Shown here: one piece after another, positions 11,295 to 23,670 of the stretch
How positions within the stretch are numbered: position 1 is the stretch's first letter
How the letters are laid out: every line of letters starts with the position of its first letter
Origin: Panagrolaimus kolymaensis
Lineage: Eukaryota > Nematoda > Chromadorea > Rhabditida > Panagrolaimidae
Length of the DNA stretch: 64,000 bases
Assembly: GCA_028622995.1 (NCBI GenBank)
Contig: JAJQJQ010000042.1
Coordinates: forward strand, 1,178,001 to 1,242,000
Direction: 5' to 3'
Made by a program: the position numbers and the translations under genes
Notes under the pieces: model-generated
What the model was told of the DNA's origin: nothing
Database searches by the model: none
Seen by the model: the letters and a program-made list of their open reading frames with translations, nothing else

Positions 11295-13062
11295 TTTATT
11301 GCATCTTTTAATACATCTATCTCCTTTGATGATTTTGTTTTTAGAAAAAAACCCGTTAGTAAGATTCGAGGTCCATCAAAATTTTAATTTAGTATTTTAT
11401 AAAAAACAAAAAGCGGTCGAAATTCTTGCATTTATTGCATCACTAAACTCAAATCAATCCATTGATGATTTTGTTTTTAGAAAAAAACCCGTTAGTAAGC
11501 TTCGAGGTCCATCAAAATTTTAATTTAGTATTTTATAAAAAATAAAAAGCGGTCCAAATTCTTGCATTTATTGCATCTTTTAATACATCTATCTCCTTTG
11601 ATGATTTTGTTTTTAGAAAAAAACCCGTTAGTAAGCTTCGAGGTCCATCAAAATTTTAATTTAGTATTTTATAAAAAACAAAAAGCGGTCGAAATTCTTG
11701 CATTTATTGCATCACTAAACTCAAATCAGTCCATTGATGATTTTGTTTTTAGAAAAAAACCCGTTAGTAAGCTTCGAGGTCCATCAAAATTTTAATTTAG
11801 TATTTTATAAAAAATAAAAAGCGGTCGAAATTCTTGCATTTATTGCATCACTAAACTCAAATCAATCCATTGATGATTTTGTTTTTAGAAAAAAACCCGT
11901 TAGTAAGATTCGAGGTCCATCAAAATTTTAATTTAGTATTTTATAAAAAACAAAAAGCGGTCGAAATTCTTGCATTTATTGCATCACTAAACTCAAATCA
12001 ATCCATTGATGATTTTGTTTTTAGAAAAAAACCCGTTAGTAAGCTTCGAGGTCCATCAAAATTTTAATTTAGTATTTTATAAAAAATAAAAAGCGGTCGA
12101 AATTCTTGCATTTATTGCATCTTTTAATACATCTATCTCCTTTGATGATTTTGTTTTTAGAAAAAAACCCGTTAGTAAGCTTCGAGGTCCATCAAAATTT
12201 TAATTTAGTATTTTATAAAAAACAAAAAGCGGTCGAAATTCTTGCATTTATTGCATCACTAAACTCAAATCAGTCCATTGATGATTTTGTTTTTAGAAAA
12301 AAACCCGTTAGTAAGCTTCGAGGTCCATCAAAATTTTAATTTAGTATTTTATAAAAAATAAAAAGCGGTCGAAATTCTTGCATTTATTGCATCACTAAAC
12401 TCAAATCAATCCATTGATGATTTTGTTTTTAGAAAAAAACCCGTTAGTAAGATTCGAGGTCCATCAAAATTTTAATTTAGTATTTTATAAAAAACAAAAA
12501 GCGGTCGAAATTCTTGCATTTATTGCATCACTAAACTCAAATCAATCCATTGATGATTTTGTTTTTAGAAAAAAACCCGTTAGTAAGCTTCGAGGTCCAT
12601 CAAAATTTTAATTTAGTATTTTATAAAAAATAAAAAGCGGTCGAAATTCTTGCATTTATTGCATCTTTTAATACATCTATCTCCTTTGATGATTTTGTTT
12701 TTAGAAAAAAACCCGTTAGTAAGATTCGAGGTCCATCAAAATTTTAATTTAGTATTTTATAAAAAACAAAAAGCGGTCGAAATTCTTGCATTTATTGCAT
12801 CACTAAACTCAAATCAATCCATTGATGATTTTGTTTTTAGAAAAAAACCCGTTAGTAAGCTTCGAGGTCCATCAAAATTTTAATTTAGTATTTTATAAAA
12901 AATAAAAAGCGGTCGAAATTCTTGCATTTATTGCATCTTTTAATACATCTATCTCCTTTGATGATTTTGTTTTTAGAAAAAAACCCGTTAGTAAGATTCG
13001 AGGTCCATCAAAATTTTAATTTAGTATTTTATAAAAAACAAAAAGCGGTCGAAATTCTTGCA
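11295..13062. repeat. AAGATT-variant patch with a duplicated 544-bp tetramer
   Basis: Copies at 11,295, 11,839, 12,383, 12,655 and 12,927 have C70 to A, changing the HindIII site AAGCTT to AAGATT. The four-monomer unit B, A(G27), A(AAGATT), A at 11,567-12,110 is repeated in the same order at 12,111-12,654. After it comes a B(AAGATT)-A dimer, repeated twice. The change GGTCGAAATT to GGTCCAAATT also occurs near 11,554. Confidence 0.9.
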
Positions 13063-16000
13063 TTTATTGCATCACTAAACTCAAATCAATCCATTGATGA
13101 TTTTGTTTTTAGAAAAAAACCCGTTAGTAAGCTTCGAGGTCCATCAAAATTTTAATTTAGTATTTTATAAAAAATAAAAAGCGGTCGAAATTCTTGCATT
13201 TATTGCATCTTTTAATACATCTATCTCCTTTGATGATTTTGTTTTTAGAAAAAAACCCGTTAGTAAGCTTCGAGGTCCATCAAAATTTTAATTTAGTATT
13301 TTATAAAAAACAAAAAGCGGTCGAAATTCTTGCATTTATTGCATCACTAAACTCAAATCAATCCATTGATGATTTTGTTTTTAGAAAAAAACCCGTTAGT
13401 AAGCTTCGAGGTCCATCAAAATTTTAATTTAGTATATTATAAAAAATAAAAAGCGGTCGAAATTCTTGCATTTATTGCATCTTTTAATACATCTATCTCC
13501 TTTGATGATTTTGTTTTTAGAAAAAAACCCGTTAGTAAGCTTCGAGGTCCATCAAAATTTTAATTTAGTATTTTATAAAAAACAAAAAGCGGTCGAAATT
13601 CTTGCATTTATTGCATCACTAAACTCAAATCAGTCCATTGATGATTTTGTTTTTAGAAAAAAACCCGTTAGTAAGCTTCGAGGTCCATCAAAATTTTAAT
13701 TTAGTATTTTATAAAAAACAAAAAGCGGTCGAAATTCTTGCATTTATTGCATCACTAAACTCAAATCAATCCATTGATGATTTTGTTTTTAGAAAAAAAC
13801 CCGTTAGTAAGCTTCGAGGTCCATCAAAATTTTAATTTAGTATTTTATAAAAAATAAAAAGCGGTCGAAATTCTTGCATTTATTGCATCTTTTAATACAT
13901 CTATCTCCTTTGATGATTTTGTTTTTAGAAAAAAACCCGTTAGTAAGCTTCCAGGTCCATCAAAATTTTAATTTAGTATTTTATAAAAAACAAAAAGCGG
14001 TCGAAATTCTTGCATTTATTGCATCACTAAACTCAAATCAATCCATTGATGATTTTGTTTTTAGAAAAAAACCCGTTAGTAAGCTTCGAGGTCCATCAAA
14101 ATTTTAATTTAGTATTTTATAAAAAATAAAAAGCGGTCGAAATTCTTGCATTTATTGCATCTTTTAATACATCTATCTCCTTTGATGATTTTGTTTTTAG
14201 AAAAAAACCCGTTAGTAAGCTTCGAGGTCCATCAAAATTTTAATTTAGTATTTTATAAAAAACAAAAAGCGGTCGAAATTCTTGCATTTATTGCATCACT
14301 AAACTCAAATCAATCCATTGATGATTTTGTTTTTAGAAAAAAACCCGTTAGTAAGCTTCGAGGTCCATCAAAATTTTAATTTAGTATTTTATAAAAAATA
14401 AAAAGCGGTCGAAATTCTTGCATTTATTGCATCTTTTAATACATCTATCTCCTTTGATGATTTTGTTTTTAGAAAAAAACCCGTTAGTAAGCTTCGAGGT
14501 CCATCAAAATTTTAATTTAGTATTTTATAAAAAATAAAAAGCGGTCGAAATTCTTGCATTTATTGCATCTTTTAATACATCTATCTCCTTTGATGATTTT
14601 GTTTTTAGAAAAAAACCCGTTAGTAAGCTTCGAGGTCCATCAAAATTTTAATTTAGTATTTTATAAAAAACAAAAAGCGGTCGAAATTCTTGCATTTATT
14701 GCATCACTAAACTCAAATCAGTCCATTGATGATTTTGTTTTTAGAAAAAAACCCGTTAGTAAGCTTCGAGGTCCATCAAAATTTTAATTTAGTATTTTAT
14801 AAAAAACAAAAAGCGGTCGAAATTCTTGCATTTATTGCATCTTTTAATACATCTATCTCCTTTGATGATTTTGTTTTTAGAAAAAAACCCGTTAGTAAGC
14901 TTCGAGGTCCATCAAAATTTTAATTTAGTATTTTATAAAAAACAAAAAGCGGTCCAAATTCTTGCATTTATTGCATCTTTTAATACATCTATCTCCTTTG
15001 ATGATTTTGTTTTTAGAAAAAAACCCGTTAGTAAGCTTCGAGGTCCATCAAAATTTTAATTTAGTATTTTATAAAAAATAAAAAGCGGTCGAAATTCTTG
15101 CATTTATTGCATCTTTTAATACATCTATCTCCTTTGATGATTTTGTTTTTAGAAAAAAACCCGTTAGTAAGCTTCGAGGTCCATCAAAATTTTAATTTAG
15201 TATTTTATAAAAAACAAAAAGCGGTCCAAATTCTTGCATTTATTGCATCACTAAACTCAAATCAATCCATTGATGATTTTGTTTTTAGAAAAAAACCCGT
15301 TAGTAAGCTTCGAGGTCCATCAAAATTTTAATTTAGTATTTTATAAAAAATAAAAAGCGGTCGAAATTCTTGCATTTATTGCATCTTTTAATACATCTAT
15401 CTCCTTTGATGATTTTGTTTTTAGAAAAAAACCCGTTAGTAAGCTTCGAGGTCCATCAAAATTTTAATTTAGTATTTTATAAAAAATAAAAAGCGGTCGA
15501 AATTCTTGCATTTATTGCATCTTTTAATACATCTATCTCCTTTGATGATTTTGTTTTTAGAAAAAAACCCGTTAGTAAGATTCGAGGTCCATCAAAATTT
15601 TAATTTAGTATTTTATAAAAAACAAAAAGCGGTCGAAATTCTTGCATTTATTGCATCTTTTAATACATCTATCTCCTTTGATGATTTTGTTTTTAGAAAA
15701 AAACCCGTTAGTAAGCTTCGAGGTCCATCAAAATTTTAATTTAGTATTTTATAAAAAACAAAAAGCGGTCGAAATTCTTGCATTTATTGCATCACTAAAC
15801 TCAAATCAATCCATTGATGATTTTGTTTTTAGAAAAAAACCCGTTAGTAAGCTTCGAGGTCCATCAAAATTTTAATTTAGTATTTTATAAAAAATAAAAA
15901 GCGGTCGAAATTCTTGCATTTATTGCATCTTTTAATACATCTATCTCCTTTGATGATTTTGTTTTTAGAAAAAAACCCGTTAGTAAGCTTCGAGGTCCAT

Positions 16001-16190
16001 CAAAATTTTAATTTAGTATTTTATAAAAAACAAAAAGCGGTCGAAATTCTTGCATTTATTGCATCACTAAACTCAAATCAGTCCATTGATGATTTTGTTT
16101 TTAGAAAAAAACCCGTTAGTAAGCTTCGAGGTCCATCAAAATTTTAATTTAGTATTTTATAAAAAATAAAAAGCGGTCGAAATTCTTGCA
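13063..16190. repeat. Subfamily I patch, irregular A/B order
   Basis: B-A dimers alternate with B-B and A-A steps, and the T113/C113 pairing rule is loosened (for example A at 14,695 ends with C113 but precedes B). GGTCCAAATT variants lie near 14,954 and 15,226. An AAGATT copy is at 15,511, and a TATATTAT change lies near 13,435. All monomers are 136 bp. Confidence 0.9.
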
Positions 16191-18094
16191 TTTATTGCAT
16201 CACTAAACTCATATCAATCCATTGATGATTTTGTTTTTAGAAAAAAACCCGTTAGTAAGCTTCGAGGTCCATCAAAATTTTAATTTAGTATTTTATAAAA
16301 AATAAAAAGCGGTCGAAATTCTTGCATTTATTGCATCTTTTAATACATCTATCTCCTTTGATGATTTTGTTTTTAGAAAAAAACCCGTTAGTAAGCTTCG
16401 AGGTCCATCAAAATTTTAATTTAGTATTTTATAAAAAACAAAAAGCGGTCGAAATTCTTGCATTTATTGCATCACTAAACTCATATCAATCCATTGATGA
16501 TTTTGTTTTTAGAAAAAAACCCGTTAGTAAGCTTCGAGGTCCATCAAAATTTTAATTTAGTATTTTATAAAAAATAAAAAGCGGTCGAAATTCTTGCATT
16601 TATTGCATCTTTTAATACATCTATCTCCTTTGATGATTTTGTTTTTAGAAAAAAACCCGTTAGTAAGCTTCGAGGTCCATCAAAATTTTAATTTAGTATT
16701 TTATAAAAAATAAAAAGCGGTCGAAATTCTTGCATTTATTGCATCTTTTAATACATCTATCTCCTTTGATGATTTTGTTTTTAGAAAAAAACCCGTTAGT
16801 AAGCTTCGAGGTCCATCAAAATTTTAATTTAGTATTTTATAAAAAACAAAAAGCGGTCGAAATTCTTGCATTTATTGCATCACTAAACTCATATCAATCC
16901 ATTGATGATTTTGTTTTTAGAAAAAAACCCGTTAGTAAGCTTCGAGGTCCATCAAATTTTTAATTTAGTATTTTATAAAAAATAAAAAGCGGTCGAAATT
17001 CTTGCATTTATTGCATCTTTTAATACATCTATCTCCTTTGATGATTTTGTTTTTAGAAAAAAACCCGTTAGTAAGCTTCGAGGTCCATCAAAATTTTAAT
17101 TTAGTATTTTATAAAAAATAAAAAGCGGTCGAAATTCTTGCATTTATTGCATCTTTTAATACATCTATCTCCTTTGATGATTTTGTTTTTAGAAAAAAAC
17201 CCGTTAGTAAGCTTCGAGGTCCATCAAAATTTTAATTTAGTATTTTATAAAAAACAAAAAGCGGTCGAAATTCTTGCATTTATTGCATCACTAAACTCAT
17301 ATCAATCCATTGATGATTTTGTTTTTAGAAAAAAACCCGTTAGTAAGCTTCGAGGTCCATCAAAATTTTAATTTAGTATTTTATAAAAAATAAAAAGCGG
17401 TCGAAATTCTTGCATTTATTGCATCTTTTAATACATCTATCTCCTTTGATGATTTTGTTTTTAGAAAAAAACCCGTTAGTAAGCTTCGAGGTCCATCAAA
17501 ATTTTAATTTAGTATTTTATAAAAAACAAAAAGCGGTCCAAATTCTTGCATTTATTGCATCACTAAACTCAAATCAATCCATTGATGATTTTGTTTTTAG
17601 AAAAAAACCCGTTAGTAAGCTTCGAGGTCCATCAAAATTTTAATTTAGTATTTTATAAAAAATAAAAAGCGGTCGAAATTCTTGCATTTATTGCATCTTT
17701 TAATACATCTATCTCCTTTGATGATTTTGTTTTTAGAAAAAAACCCGTTAGTAAGCTTCGAGGTCCATCAAAATTTTAATTTAGTATTTTATAAAAAATA
17801 AAAAGCGGTCGAAATTCTTGCATTTATTGCATCTTTTAATACATCTATCTCCTTTGATGATTTTGTTTTTAGAAAAAAACCCGTTAGTAAGCTTCGAGGT
17901 CCATCAAAATTTTAATTTAGTATTTTATAAAAAACAAAAAGCGGTCGAAATTCTTGCATTTATTGCATCACTAAACTCATATCAATCCATTGATGATTTT
18001 GTTTTTAGAAAAAAACCCGTTAGTAAGCTTCGAGGTCCATCAAAATTTTAATTTAGTATTTTATAAAAAATAAAAAGCGGTCGAAATTCTTGCA
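16191..18094. repeat. 408-bp trimer patch with CTCATATC-type A monomers
   Basis: A copies at 16,191, 16,463, 16,871, 17,279 and 17,959 share A22 to T (actcatatcaat), a change I saw nowhere else. From 16,327 the order is B(C113), A-variant(T113), B(T113), repeated as a 408-bp trimer at 16,327, 16,735 and, after an extra B-A dimer, 17,823. This is a small higher-order repeat tagged by a private mutation. Confidence 0.92.
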
Positions 18095-18774
18095 TTTATT
18101 GCATCTTTTAATACATCTATCTCCTTTGATGATTTTGTTTTTAGAAAAAAACCCGTTAGTAAGCTTCGAGGTCCATCAAAATTTTAATTTAGTATTTTAT
18201 AAAAAATAAAAAGCGGTCGAAATTCTTGCATTTATTGCATCTTTTAATACATCTATCTCCTTTGATGATTTTGTTTTTAGAAAAAAACCCGTTAGTAAGC
18301 TTCGAGGTCCATCAAAATTTTAATTTAGTATTTTATAAAAAATAAAAAGCGGTCGAAATTCTTGCATTTATTGCATCTTTTAATACATCTATCTCCTTTG
18401 ATGATTTTGTTTTTAGAAAAAAACCCGTTAGTAAGCTTCGAGGTCCATCAAAATTTTAATTTAGTATTTTATAAAAAATAAAAAGCGGTCGAAATTCTTG
18501 CATTTATTGCATCTTTTAATACATCTATCTCCTTTGATGATTTTGTTTTTAGAAAAAAACCCGTTAGTAAGCTTCGAGGTCCATCAAAATTTTAATTTAG
18601 TATTTTATAAAAAATAAAAAGCGGTCGAAATTCTTGCATTTATTGCATCTTTTAATACATCTATCTCCTTTGATGATTTTGTTTTTAGAAAAAAACCCGT
18701 TAGTAAGCTTCGAGGTCCATCAAAATTTTAATTTAGTATTTTATAAAAAACAAAAAGCGGTCGAAATTCTTGCA
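18095..18774. repeat. Run of five consecutive B monomers
   Basis: B copies start at 18,095, 18,231, 18,367, 18,503 and 18,639. The first four end with T113 and the last with C113 before an A. This is the longest B run in subfamily I and looks like single-monomer amplification. Confidence 0.92.
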
Positions 18775-21700
18775 TTTATTGCATCACTAAACTCAAATCA
18801 ATCCATTGATGATTTTGTTTTTAGAAAAAAACCCGTTAGTAAGCTTCGAGGTCCATCAAAATTTTAATTTAGTATTTTATAAAAAACAAAAAGCGGTCGA
18901 AATTCTTGCATTTATTGCATCACTAAACTCAAATCAGTCCATTGATGATTTTGTTTTTAGAAAAAAACCCGTTAGTAAGCTTCGAGGTCCATCAAAATTT
19001 TAATTTAGTATTTTATAAAAAACAAAAAGCGGTCGAAATTCTTGCATTTATTGCATCTTTTAATACATCTATCTCCTTTGATGATTTTGTTTTTAGAAAA
19101 AAACCCGTTAGTAAGCTTCGAGGTCCATCAAAATTTTAATTTAGTATTTTATAAAAAACAAAAAGCGGTCGAAATTCTTGCATTTATTGCATCACTAAAC
19201 TCAAATCAGTCCATTGATGATTTTGTTTTTAGAAAAAAACCCGTTAGTAAGCTTCGAGGTCCATCAAAATTTTAATTTAGTATTTTATAAAAAATAAAAA
19301 GCGGTCGAAATTCTTGCATTTATTGCATCTTTTAATACATCTATCTCCTTTGATGATTTTGTTTTTAGAAAAAAACCCGTTAGTAAGATTCGAGGTCCAT
19401 CAAAATTTTAATTTAGTATTTTATAAAAAACAAAAAGCGGTCGAAATTCTTGCATTTATTGCATCACTAAACTCAAATCAGTCCATTGATGATTTTGTTT
19501 TTAGAAAAAAACCCGTTAGTAAGATTCGAGGTCCATCAAAATTTTAATTTAGTATTTTATAAAAAACAAAAAGCGTTCGAAATTCTTGCATTTATTGCAT
19601 CACTAAACTCAAATCAATCCATTGATGATTTTGTTTTTAGAAAAAAACCCGTTAGTAAGCTTCGAGGTCCATCAAAATTTTAATTTAGTATTTTATAAAA
19701 AACAAAAAGCGGTCGAAATTCTTGCATTTATTGCATCTTTTAATACATCTATCTCCTTTGATGATTTTGTTTTTAGAAAAAAACCCGTTAGTAAGCTTCG
19801 AGGTCCATCAAAATTTTAATTTAGTATTTTACAAAAAATAAAAAGCGGTCGAAATTCTTGCATTTATTGCATCTTTTAATACATCTATCTCCTTTGATGA
19901 TTTTGTTTTTAGAAAAAAACCCGTTAGTAAGCTTCGAGGTCCATCAAAATTTTAATTTAGTATTTTATAAAAAACAAAAAGCGGTCGAAATTCTTGCATT
20001 TATTGCATCACTAAACTCAAATCAATCCATTGATGATTTTGTTTTTAGAAAAAAACCCGTTAGTAAGCTTCGAGGTCCATCAAAATTTTAATTTAGTATT
20101 TTATAAAAAATAAAAAGCGGTCGAAATTCTTGCATTTATTGCATCTTTTAATACATCTATCTCCTTTGATGATTTTGTTTTTAGAAAAAAACCCGTTAGT
20201 AAGCTTCGAGGTCCATCAAAATTTTAATTTAGTATTTTATAAAAAACAAAAAGCGGTCGAAATTCTTGCATTTATTGCATCTTTTAATACATCTGTCTCC
20301 TTTGATGATTTTGTTTTTAGAAAAAAACCCGTTAGTAAGCTTCGAGGTCCATCAAAATTTTAATTTAGTATTTTATAAAAAACAAAAAGCGGTCGAAATT
20401 CTTGCATTTATTGCATCACTAAACTCAAATCAGTCCATTGATGATTTTGTTTTTAGAAAAAAACCCGTTAGTAAGCTTCGAGGTCCATCAAAATTTTAAT
20501 TTAGTATTTTATAAAAAACAAAAAGCGGTCGAAATTCTTGCATTTATTGCATCACTAAACTCAAATCAATCCATTGATGATTTTGTTTTTAGAAAAAAAC
20601 CCGTTAGTAAGCTTCGAGGTCCATCAAAATTTTAATTTAGTATTTTATAAAAAATAAAAAGCGGTCGAAATTCTTGCATTTATTGCATCTTTTAATACAT
20701 CTATCTCCTTTGATGATTTTGTTTTTAGAAAAAAACCCGTTAGTAAGCTTCGAGGTCCATCAAAATTTTAATTTAGTATTTTATAAAAAACAAAAAGCGG
20801 TCGAAATTCTTGCATTTATTGCATCTTTTAATACATCTATCTCCTTTGATGATTTTGTTTTTAGAAAAAAACCCGTTAGTAAGCTTCGAGGTCCATCAAA
20901 ATTTTAATTTAGTATTTTATAAAAAACAAAAAGCGGTCGAAATTCTTGCATTTATTGCATCACTAAACTCAAATCAGTCCATTGATGATTTTGTTTTTAG
21001 AAAAAAACCCGTTAGTAAGATTCGAGGTCCATCAAAATTTTAATTTAGTATTTTATAAAAAATAAAAAGCGGTCGAAATTCTTGCATTTATTGCATCTTT
21101 TAATACATCTATCTCCTTTGATGATTTTGATTTTAGAAAAAAACCCGTTAGTAAGCTTCGAGGTCCATCAAAATTTTAATTTAGTATTTTATAAAAAACA
21201 AAAAGCGGTCGAAATTCTTGCATTTATTGCATCACTAAACTCAAATCAATCCATTGATGATTTTGTTTTTAGAAAAAAACCCGTTAGTAAGCTTCGAGGT
21301 CCATCAAAATTTTAATTTAGTATTTTATAAAAAACAAAAAGCGGTCGAAATTCTTGCATTTATTGCATCACTAAACTCAAATCAGTCCATTGATGATTTT
21401 GTTTTTAGAAAAAAACCCGTTAGTAAGATTCGAGGTCCATCAAAATTTTAATTTAGTATTTTATAAAAAACAAAAAGCGGTCGAAATTCTTGCATTTATT
21501 GCATCACTAAACTCAAATCAATCCATTGATGATTTTGTTTTTAGAAAAAAACCCGTTAGTAAGCTTCGAGGTCCATCAAAATTTTAATTTAGTATTTTAT
21601 AAAAAACAAAAAGCGGTCGAAATTCTTGCATTTATTGCATCACTAAACTCAAATCAGTCCATTGATGATTTTGTTTTTAGAAAAAAACCCGTTAGTAAGA

Positions 21701-23670
21701 TTCGAGGTCCATCAAAATTTTAATTTAGTATTTTATAAAAAATAAAAAGCGGTCGAAATTCTTGCATTTATTGCATCTTTTAATACATCTATCTCCTTTG
21801 ATGATTTTGATTTTAGAAAAAAACCCGTTAGTAAGCTTCGAGGTCCATCAAAATTTTAATTTAGTATTTTATAAAAAATAAAAAGCGGTCGAAATTCTTG
21901 CATTTATTGCGTCTTTTAATACATCTATCTCCTTTGATGATTTTGTTTTTAGAAAAAAACCCGTTAGTAAGCTTCGAGGTCCATCAAAATTTTAATTTAG
22001 TATTTTATAAAAAATAAAAAGCGGTCGAAATTCTTGCATTTATTGCATCTTTTAATACATCTATCTCCTTTGATGATTTTGTTTTTAGAAAAAAACCCGT
22101 TAGTAAGCTTCGAGGTCCATCAAAATTTTAATTTAGTATTTTATAAAAAATAAAAAGCGGTCGAAATTCTTGCATTTATTGCATCTTTTAATACATCTAT
22201 CTCCTTTGATGATTTTGTTTTTAGAAAAAAACCCGTTAGTAAGCTTCGAGGTCCATCAAAATTTTAATTTAGTATTTTATAAAAAATAAAAAGCGGTCGA
22301 AATTCTTGCATTTATTGCGTCTTTTAATACATCTATCTCCTTTGATGATTTTGTTTTTAGAAAAAAACCCGTTAGTAAGCTTCGAGGTCCATCAAAATTT
22401 TAATTTAGTATTTTATAAAAAACAAAAAGCGGTCGAAATTCTTGCATTTATTGCATCACTAAACTCAAATCAGTCCATTGATGATTTTGTTTTTAGAAAA
22501 AAACCCGTTAGTAAGATTCGAGGTCCATCAAAATTTTAATTTAGTATTTTATAAAAAATAAAAAGCGGTCGAAATTCTTGCATTTATTGCTTCTTTTAAT
22601 ACATCTATCTCCTTTGATGATTTTGATTTTAGAAAAAAACCCGTTAGTAAGCTTCGAGGTCCATCAAAATTTTAATTTAGTATTTTATAAAAAACAAAAA
22701 GCGGTCGAAATTCTTGCATTTATTGCATCACTAAACTCAAATCATTCCATTGATGATTTTGTTTTTAGAAAAAAACCCGTTAGTAAGCTTCGAGGTCCAT
22801 CAAAATTTTAATTTAGTATTTTATAAAAAACAAAAAGCGGTCGAAATTCTTGCATTTATTGCATCACTAAACTCAAATCAGTCCATTGATGATTTTGTTT
22901 TTAGAAAAAAACCCGTTAGTAAGATTCGAGGTCCATCAAAATTTTAATTTAGTATTTTATAAAAAACAAAAAGCGGTCGAAATTCTTGCATTTATTGCAT
23001 CACTAAACTCAAATCAATCCATTGATGATTTTGTTTTTAGAAAAAAACCCGTTAGTAAGCTTCGAGGTCCATCAAAATTTTAATTTAGTATTTTATAAAA
23101 AACAAAAAGCGGTCGAAATTCTTGCATTTATTGCATCACTAAACTCAAATCAGTCCATTGATTATTTTGTTTTTAGAAAAAAACCCGTTAGTAAGATTCG
23201 AGGTCCATCAAAATTTTAATTTAGTATTTTATAAAAAACAAAAAGCGGTCGAAATTCTTGCATTTATTGCATCACTAAACTCAAATCAATCCATTGATGA
23301 TTTTGTTTTTAGAAAAAAACCCGTTAGTAAGCTTCGAGGTCCATCAAAATTTTAATTTAGTATTTTATAAAAAACAAAAAGCGGTCGAAATTCTTGCATT
23401 TATTGCATCACTAAACTCAAATCAATCCATTGATGATTTTGTTTTTAGAAAAAAACCCGTTAGTAAGCTTCGAGGTCCATCAAAATTTTAATTTAGTATT
23501 TTATAAAAAACAAAAAGCGGTCGAAATTCTTGCATTTATTGCATCACTAAACTCAAATCAGTCCATTGATGATTTTGTTTTTAGAAAAAAACCCGTTAGT
23601 AAGCTTCGAGGTCCATCAAAATTTTAATTTAGTATTTTATAAAAAATAAAAAGCGGTCGAAATTCTTGCA
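18775..23670. repeat. Subfamily I patch rich in G27 + AAGATT A monomers, with a duplicated five-monomer unit
   Basis: Many A copies here pair G27 with AAGATT (19,455, 20,951, 21,359, 21,631, 22,447, 22,855, 23,127), forming A/A-variant 272-bp dimers. The unit B (gattttgatttt in place of gattttgttttt), A, A-variant, A, A-variant at 21,087-21,766 is repeated at 22,583-23,262, 1,496 bp (11 monomers) on. A run of five B copies (21,767-22,446) includes two with TTGCGTC (21,903 and 22,311, 408 bp apart). GCGTTCG occurs near 19,574. Confidence 0.9.
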
